Source: Gadus chalcogrammus
Taxonomy: Eukaryota > Chordata > Actinopteri > Gadiformes > Gadidae
Length of the DNA stretch: 64,000 nucleotides
Reading direction: 5' to 3'
Assembly (NCBI RefSeq): GCF_026213295.1
Contig: NC_079432.1
Coordinates: 13,348,774 to 13,412,773 of the forward strand
Position 1 is the stretch's first letter. Every line of letters starts with the position of its first letter. The position numbers and the translations under genes were made by a program. The notes under the pieces are model-generated. The model was given only the letters and a program-made list of their open reading frames with translations. It searched no databases and was not told where the DNA came from. Shown here piece by piece: positions 56,145-64,000 of the stretch.

Positions 56145-56574
56145 TCAAGGAGAGAATGGGAGTAGGGGGAGAAGGCGCAGTGTATGAGTAATTGGAAGTG
56201 AATGGACTCAGGTGTTAATATTTGGATGGACGGCCTGTACTCCAAACACCTGCGACCATTGTTGTTCTAATACACCGTAGACAGGCCTCGCCGTCTCGCC
56301 GTAAACACCTGCTCGTGGCTCCCTCTCTGCCGCGCAGCTCGAACACAGCCCTCTCCTCATGGTAAAGCCACGCGATTATGTAATCAGACTCAGTCTCCAA
56401 CAGGATTCAACCAAACGCAAAAGCGCTGGTAATCAACAATAAGGAAAGAAAACATTACATCTTGTATGTCGTTTATTTTTTATCATCCAGCATGTTTAAT
56501 AAAAGAAGTGTTCCAATGTTAATGGATTCATTCACTGCTGTAGAAGCATGATGGATGAGTACCACTGTAGATAC

Positions 56575-56808
56575 ACTGTGTAACGGGGTACTCCCCACGG
56601 GTACTCTGCTGGTCAGCAGCTGACCTGCTAAGGCAGCCAAATGAGAGAACCTCTGCCCTACCAAACCATCCAACCATCTCCCACGGAATACCAAGATGTA
56701 AGAATTCCTGTTTTTAATTCCTAAACTCCCCACAATGTGAAACATTTTGAGTGGCCACAGATTAGAAAAGCACAATGTAAATGCAGTCCTTTGCCATTCC
56801 CCTTTGGA
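56575..56808 (+). mobile_element. SINE-like element (diverged copy 2)
   Basis: The 3' part TTTTGAGTGGCCACAGATTA, AAAAGCACAATGTAAATGCA and GTCCTTTGCCATTCCCCTTT matches the tail body of the copy at 52.4 kb. The 5' limit is unclear. Confidence 0.5.
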
Positions 56809-56926
56809 TGAGGACATTTGGGAAGAAGCTCTGTTAGCATTAGAGATTTAAACTCTGGAGATTCAGCCATGAATTATAATATCCTCCCACACATCAAATA
56901 TCAAATAGTTAACTTCCTTTCTACAA

Positions 56927-57064
<138 letters not shown>

Positions 57065-57190
57065 ATCTCTGGGATTGGACCTAGCTGAGGTCAGGGCACC
57101 CAACAGAACTTTATGATTAATGAATCTGAACTTTGTTCAGATACGCTGCGCCTCCCCGAACCAGACAGGAGAGGTTTAAGAGGTTGTTTC

Positions 57191-57305
<115 letters not shown>

Positions 57306-58750
57306 GCGCATGCACCAACGCATGAATGCAGCATGACAGACATAGGTGCACTCACGCACACATCGGAAAATTATAGGTTTATTTTATCCACCCCCTTCAA
57401 TCCTCTGGTGACCTATGGTGCTAGCTAAGATTGCAGCAATATATATCATCCACCAGTTTATGGCCGACATCGTACAAAATGTGGAATATCAGCACTATCA
57501 TAATAATAATATAATGATTTATTATACATGATGTGATATGGGACTAACTCATTATTGTAAATACAATTATGTAATGATTCAAAGCTTGTCATCTTTTATT
57601 CATTACTTTATTATTATTGAAATTCAAAAACATGAATATTCTTTTATCTGATACTTTGGGCTACATTACAGCAGACCACTGTCTCATAATGTTTTAATCG
57701 TTTAAAATATACATGTGAAAGGTAACGGAACATCCAAGACAGCACAATGTTATCAACAAGGCCCACAGGTATAAAATACAAATACATTTTGGTGATCATC
57801 GTGATTTAATCATGGGACTAATAGGCAAGACAATCAGCCTGTGGTGGATGAGATTCCCTCCCTGGTGGAGTCTCGACGCTGGTGTCGGGGAGGTTGCTAG
57901 GTGGAATCCCAGGTGGAGAGTGTTGTCTCTGCCGGACACATATCCTACTGCGGGAGGTGGATGGAGCCTGGGGGTTGGTGGAGGAGGGGGTGGAGGAGGG
58001 CTGCTGCGAAATCAGACACAGACTCTGGATCAATGGGGTTCAGGTGCCTTTTAGGTTAGCGCCATTTATCTCGTCAGTAAGAGAAGTGGAACCTTATTGG
58101 GTATAAATGGGTGTTGTCTTCACAGCATATGAATGTTGACACGCAAGATAGTTACTGATGTAAAGGGGGGTTTGTGTTCTTACTGCTTTAACTTTGGCCG
58201 TAGATATCTGCCTCTGGAATTGCTCCCCCCCAGACGTAAACAGGAAGCCACTGGCCGACTCCCCTGGCGCTTGTGGCGCAATGCCCCGTTGAGGATGCAT
58301 TATGCTTGTGTTTTTACAGTACTTTTGGACAGCTTTGGACACTGTGATTTATTTTTCTGTAAACGTAATATAAACATGGCTTTGGAAAGTTTCTATAAGA
58401 AGATCAACATAATTGCCTTGAGAGAATCCCACCTCGTTGAATGGTTTTCATTTTGCCCTGTTCCATCTTGGAGGAAATCGTGCAGCGTTCTTCTTGCGTT
58501 ACTTGTTGTTTTTGAATATTATTTCTGTTGACTTCTTCTATTCGCTTTAAGACTGATATAGGGATCTCGCCTTATAGGAATGACTTCATATCTGAGACAA
58601 ATATATTTTTCTTACATATTAGACTAATTCATCTAATATTTACCTAATATTATGAAATATGGGATGTAGGCTTTATATGCCTTTATCGTTTTCATTCACG
58701 AGGTATCGATGATTATTTAAAAGGCAACACGGAAAGGAATGAGAAATAGC

Positions 58751-58885
<135 letters not shown>

Positions 58886-59264
58886 ACTGAGAGACTGAGA
58901 GACAGAGAGAGAGAGATCAACCGTCCCCACCTATTAAGCATCCAACGCTCTGTACACTTTATGTGAGTGGGTATTGACTCCCAGACACTCTGTTCTCATC
59001 TCTTTTAATTGTATGTAGTTAATTGTAGCTCAGCTCAGTCCTGCTCCCCTCTCCTCACTTGGTCTTTCCTATCTTATCGTCTCCTGTGGTCTGCTTTTAG
59101 CCTGCACTTACATTCCTCTAAGCTGCTCCCTAACAATATCTATAGGTAGTCTAAACTGGTATTGAATGCTTAGTTTCTGTGGTGACTTTGATACACAAAA
59201 TGTATAGAAGCCACTTAATGTTCACGTGCAATCTCTAACCTGACCATTGCAATATTGTCTCTCT

Positions 59265-60432
59265 GGGCGCTATCTTGCACCCAGCGCAATTGACTTTCTA
59301 CACCGACGCATGCATCGTTGCTAGTTTACACCTGGCGTAAAGCTGATTTTCCCCCGCAGTCAACTCGCGCCGCTAAACTTGCGCCATGAGAGACGTGTTG
59401 GCGAAAAGCAGAGCCGTGTTCCGGCGTAAATGATATATGGTTCTATCTTACAGATCGATAAAGCAGTTGCGCAACTGTCCGAAAAAATCCTGGTATAAGT
59501 GCCCTAGGCCCAGGGGATAGCGCAGTTGGTGTTGCTATTTTGACGTGCCTAGGCAGGTCGGAACTTTAACAAGCTTACACACACGAAGGCTGTACACAGC
59601 ACAAACATGCAAAGAATTTAAATATTATGTTCATATTTGTGCATGTGGATTGTGGACACATATTTTTTTCCATAGGGGCTGCATGATTGAATACTGATGC
59701 GTGTGTTTTGACACAGACATCGTGTACTAGCCCATAACTTTTAGGATTGATGATCGTGAGAAAACATAGTTTTACCGCGAGTGAGTGTTTAAAAGAATGA
59801 ATGAATGCGGGTGATGCTTGGTGCACGTTTGTGCAGTCATCTGTTTAAACAAATGCAAACTAAACACGTAACGCATGAAACAGTCCATGGCAATGTATAT
59901 TAACAGGGGGACACATGCATATTATGAACACAAGTCGATTACGATAATGTATACTATACTGGTAACAAACTATGTTTGTTAATGTATTGCCGCATATCGT
60001 TAAAAAGACCCACAGTTGCGGCCACAGGACCGCATTTCATGTTTTAAGTTCTCTTTGTCGAAATTTACATGACGAAGAAAACGCTATTCCATGTGTGAAT
60101 TAGGCCATATTATTTGGCCATAAAAATGAGCCATTTGAAGTTTGAAATTCATGTGGTCATGCATCTGTCTCTGGGGAGCAGCAAACGCGCTGTCAAAATA
60201 TCAACTCGTCAGGTTCAAATGCGCTCATGGCTCTTAAAGGGGATGGGAGATGGCCCATGGGTTTATTTCATGTTACGCCCAAAACACATACGGGCATTCA
60301 GACCAACCCATTTTAGATTTGCGTCGAGCGCAAGAGTAATTTATCCACCGGTATAATAGCAACAGCGCCATAGAACCGCCCACTTCCGTTTTGCGCTCCT
60401 CACTTGCGCCTCAGATCGTTAAAATAGGGCCC
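59265..60432. mobile_element. nonautonomous DNA transposon, about 1.17 kb
   Basis: The left end is GGGCGCTATCTTGCACCCAG and the right end, read from the other strand, is GGGCCCTATTTTAACGATCT, a degenerate inverted pair. Subterminal GCGCAA/TTGCGC motifs (TTTTGCGCTCCTCACTTGCG, TTTGCGTCGAGCGCAAGAG, CTAAACTTGCGCC) and CCATTTTAGATTTGCG are characteristic of a dispersed teleost element. No transposase frame is present. The superfamily is left open. Confidence 0.7.
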
Positions 60433-61499
60433 TTTCTGTCTTTACCCATATGTGTTGCCCATAAGCTTGTATCTAGTTATTGGTTTCTATTTATTTATCA
60501 TTCAATGTGTGGGCGTGTTGATTGGTTAATACATGTGTCTGGGGGGTTGTAATTAGAGTGAACACAATTCTGTGAGAGCAAAACAATCAAAGAAGAGAGG
60601 GCAACTACCTATGCTTTACTGATATGAATCCTACCAAAACCTGTGATTTGCATGGATGTTATGCAATTTCACAAGGGTTAAGTAATCAAATTGTAATATA
60701 TCACGCCATTGATTGGTAGTGCCCCACCTTTTTTGAAATGGGTTTTGCCAGCCGGCATTATATTCGCAGGATTAAAACAGATGAATCCTATATGAAGTGG
60801 AAGGCCAAGTCAAGGGAACAACAGAGAAACCCTGCGTCTTGAAGGCAGGGTTCTGGCTCTTCAGAGGGCGGCCTAGTGGCCGTCGTCCGGCTGGGAGGAG
60901 GATCTGGAAAGCTCAGAGAGCTACTCTAGATGTTATAGATCTGGCCCCGATGCCTCTCCCAACATTGCAGACCATTAGGACGTAGACGGCAGGGCCATCC
61001 ATCAGCCATCAGACGGATCTATGAGGCCAGAACGAGCTCATTTGGTACACCTCTCTCACTCCCTCCCTGCCTGCTTCTCACTGAATATCCGCCTGTCACC
61101 TTGAATCCATCCCTTCCAATTCCTTTCTCTTTTGCCCTGTTGTTTGAAGTATTTCCCTGTCCCTAGAATGTACACTGCAGCCTCTGTTTCCTCAGTAGCT
61201 CCTTTCTACCCATGTGTCTTTCTCAATTAAAGACAGAGATTAACCCTGATGATAACAATGCAGAAATTGTATTTCTGGTGAATATATAATCGTTTATACA
61301 TCAAACACTCCCACTGAGCTCCCACTGACATGGTTAACATTACTTAGCTCTTTCCGTTTTTGGTTTATTTTCTTATGAAACTGAATGCAAAAGTGATTTT
61401 TTTTACATAGCTATGATAACGTTTACACCAAATTAATTTCTCTAGTCATAACAACTTAAAAATGCTCTTTCCAAAAACCCACCCAAAATGCCCTCCCCC

Positions 61500-62480
61500 A
61501 GAAAGAGAACTCTTCTCTCACGGCCGCCTATCTCATCGCTGCCAGTTCACGCGGCGTTAATATTTGATGAGGAGTCCTACGCTGGATGAACGGACCAAAA
61601 GGCTGATGTGCGGATGGCCAATCAATATCCATCAGCAGCCAGTCAATAGGCAGCAGTGTCAGGTGGAGACAGGCCTGTCAACAACCTAATGAGAGCTGAT
61701 GGACTCAGACCTGATGGAAGCCTGGCCGGCAGCAAGAAGCTCCCCATCGATTGGCAGGGGCCGAGGAGGGGAAGGGCGCCTGCTGATAGAGGTCTGCCTG
61801 AGGGGAGTTAGGGCCAGGATTCAGGATGATTACACCATCTGCATCTTTAGTCATGAGTCCACAACGCGGACAGGAGATTCCTTTGAAATTGCCACCCAGC
61901 TGGACGCTGGCCGTTTAGCTTTAACTGCCAAACGATGGAGATTGTTCTGTCAAATAATTGATATTTCTTGCCGCTGCGGTGAAAGGATGTCGCAGCCGTG
62001 GTGGCAGTAATCTCCCCCTGAATCCTCCGCAGGGCCCTGCCTTTCATGATGTTCACAAAACCTAGCAAAGTTAGCAGATATTTCTCTGTTATTGGTTTGG
62101 CTCCTCACGGGAGACTCGTGAAGCCTGGCCTATCAAACACACCGCCTTTCTTCAGAGCCCCAGTGCGGGCAAGCAGCAACAGAGGTGGCCGTGTGAAGAC
62201 TCCACGAACACCTAGGTAGCAAAAGCCTTTATTTATCTGGTGCATGAAGGATAACAACATTCCCTCTCGTAAACAAGGCTTCCTGGTAAAAGATGAATTA
62301 TTCATTGTTCGGGGTCCCCAGGAGCTTACTTGCCTTTGATAAGACATGCTATTGTTTTACCAAGGGGGATGAGCAGAAGGGTTAAGACGATTTGCTGTGC
62401 AGGGCAATTAGGACCAAAGATTTTTTCCTTTGTTACGTAAAGTTGATGCCAGTCCCATAATCGCCTACACAATTAAATCT
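61500..62480. other. repeat-free, possibly conserved non-coding block
   Basis: Roughly 1 kb of balanced composition with no microsatellite, transposon end or coding match, unlike its surroundings. It has homeobox-type ATTA/TAATTATT-like cores such as TGTCAAATAATTGATATTTC and GATGAATTATTCATTG. Conservation cannot be tested here. Confidence 0.3.
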
Positions 62481-64000
62481 TCTTTTGAGTTCACATACAC
62501 TTCACATACTCACACAAAAAGCCACACATAACGCACACACTGCAAAATGAAATAATATTTGGATTGCTGCATTGTTTTGAATATATTAGAATTTCCCTTC
62601 AATAGGGAAGAGATTGGTATACCTTAAGGGTAAAAAGGGATGGTGCACTACCATTCCACAAAATATGCAAACATACACAAATGGCATGTAGTCGATATTT
62701 CTATAATTGAATAGCTGGCCTTTATAACCCGTTAAATAACTTATGCAGAACCAAATACAATTAAGCATTATATTATATTTGCAGGTAGCATTTTCTTCCA
62801 TCCCATATTGTTAATTATTGGAATAAAATACATTATGCCAACGAGCTACTAGGGCCATCAATTATAGGGTTATTTCTGTATTCTAAGTAGCATCAGGGTA
62901 AATATCATCATAACAGTGACCCAGTAGCATAGATTGATCTGTTGAAGAGGCTATCACGTTTCAATGTTTTTATGGAACACAATGACAGTCAAAAAAAAGT
63001 AATCGACTACAGAAAAAGCAGATGATAAGCATTGTTGCTTTAAATCTTTTCATTTTGGATTAATTTTTTTTTTATGCAACCAATATTTTAGTGTTCAATT
63101 AGCAAAACATAATTGTAATAAATCGCCATCTTTAATTTGATGGCTGGTGTTGAACTATTCAAAGTCAGTGCGGCTGTATCTGATTAACAGAAATTTCCTG
63201 CAGTTCGATATTCGGACAGGATGACAGGACTGCGGTATCACTAACCCTACCTACGACTTTTGGGTATAAATCGTTTAAGTGTAAGTGGACAACAGAGTTC
63301 CAGCACAAACGAACAGGGAAAGGAACACATGATAGTACCATTATTTCTACAATCATACTGGTTTACACTGAAACCCGATGGTACACATTCCTGATAGCGT
63401 GCACCCACCACAAATATGGCAGAGGAAGTAGGCATGGACTCAAACTGAGCCCCCCCACCAGGGGAGCCCTGGGGATGTGAGTGGATTCGTGGAAAGCACA
63501 TTGTTGTGGGAATTCGTTTGGGGAGGATCACCTCAGAGGAAATCAATGCAAGGTAACCTATTTTTGTTGGACTGTGTTACACAACTGTGTGTGCGTGTGT
63601 GTGCGTATTTGTATGCGCTTCTTCATATATATGTGAACATTTGTTAAATGGATGCAAGTCCTTTTCTCACAGAGCTGATGGTAAACAGACCTGTCAGCTC
63701 ATCTTAAGCACAGCCCAGTGCTTTATGTCTGGAGCTGTTCCTCAGAGCCGAGCACCAACTAACCGGAAAGCCTCATTCATTAGCTTTTTCTGTTCCGACA
63801 TCAAAGGTATCAAGAAAATCCCACTCAGAAAAAACAGCAATAAAGAATTGCTAGCTGGCTAATAGCGTTACAATCAACAATCAAAAGATAGCACTTAACA
63901 TTTGCTGGTACATTTCACCATTAGGCCTGCCTAATTAAAAAAATTATAATAGACAAAACAGAAAACAATCTATTAGACTAAAAAATATATTACACATATG

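Noticed and set aside
58133..58531. 132-codon plus-strand open frame
   Set aside because: No recognised domain, ordinary codon composition for AT-rich intron DNA, and no splice or start context.
61699..62010. 103-codon plus-strand frame in the repeat-free block
   Set aside because: No similarity to RGS6 DEP-domain exons or to another family; frame length is within chance.

Overview
The window is teleost nuclear DNA. It has intron-containing vertebrate genes with GC-rich exons in AT-rich introns, an extreme density of long (CA/GT)n tracts, a Rex1/L2-type fish LINE and typical fish DNA transposons. The microsatellite load resembles gadiform (cod-like) genomes, but that species-level guess is inference. 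There are no prokaryotic features.

Positions 1-29133 (+) hold almost all of one gene of the SIPA1L (SPAR / Rap-GAP) family, best called sipa1l1. I traced 22 coding exons with GT-AG borders. Their phases join without a break to give 1,804 residues plus a TGA at 29131. The first exon is cut by the window start, and no initiator ATG is seen. In order the protein has a Ser-rich N-terminus, a Rap-GAP domain (exons 4-8, with the Asn-thumb GND motif in exon 7), a PDZ domain (exons 9-10), long Ser/Pro/Gly-rich stretches (exons 11-20) and a C-terminal coiled coil (exons 21-22). A probable 3' UTR runs to a poly(A) signal near 33.2 kb.

Positions 33.3-36.2 kb look intergenic. A CpG-rich block at 36.4-36.75 kb looks like the promoter and non-coding first exon of the next gene. 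The first coding exon of that gene (46220-46568, ATG 46314) ends in a motif typical of RGS6/RGS7, and I call it rgs6. Human SIPA1L1 and RGS6 are neighbours in the same order, which supports both names. From 46569 to the window end I see only intron.

The rgs6 introns are a dense mobile-element landscape. They hold a 5'-truncated antisense LINE broken by one stop codon (41.07-43.78 kb), a 1.9-kb foldback element with about 480-bp arms that itself carries a 720-bp hAT-like element flanked by 8-bp near-identical target duplications (49.4-51.35 kb), a 1.17-kb DNA element (59.27-60.43 kb) and two SINE-like copies. sipa1l1 introns hold an internally deleted Tc1-like element, members of a long-inverted-repeat MITE family and a roughly 1-kb minisatellite that ends 26 bases before an exon.

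I find no wholly new biological system. The most notable theme is that repeats sit directly on the splice signals of sipa1l1: (TG)n tracts abut at least four acceptors, one donor is the first unit of a 57-copy GT tract, poly-C runs serve as polypyrimidine tracts, and the minisatellite unit contains the branch-point consensus TGCTAAC.
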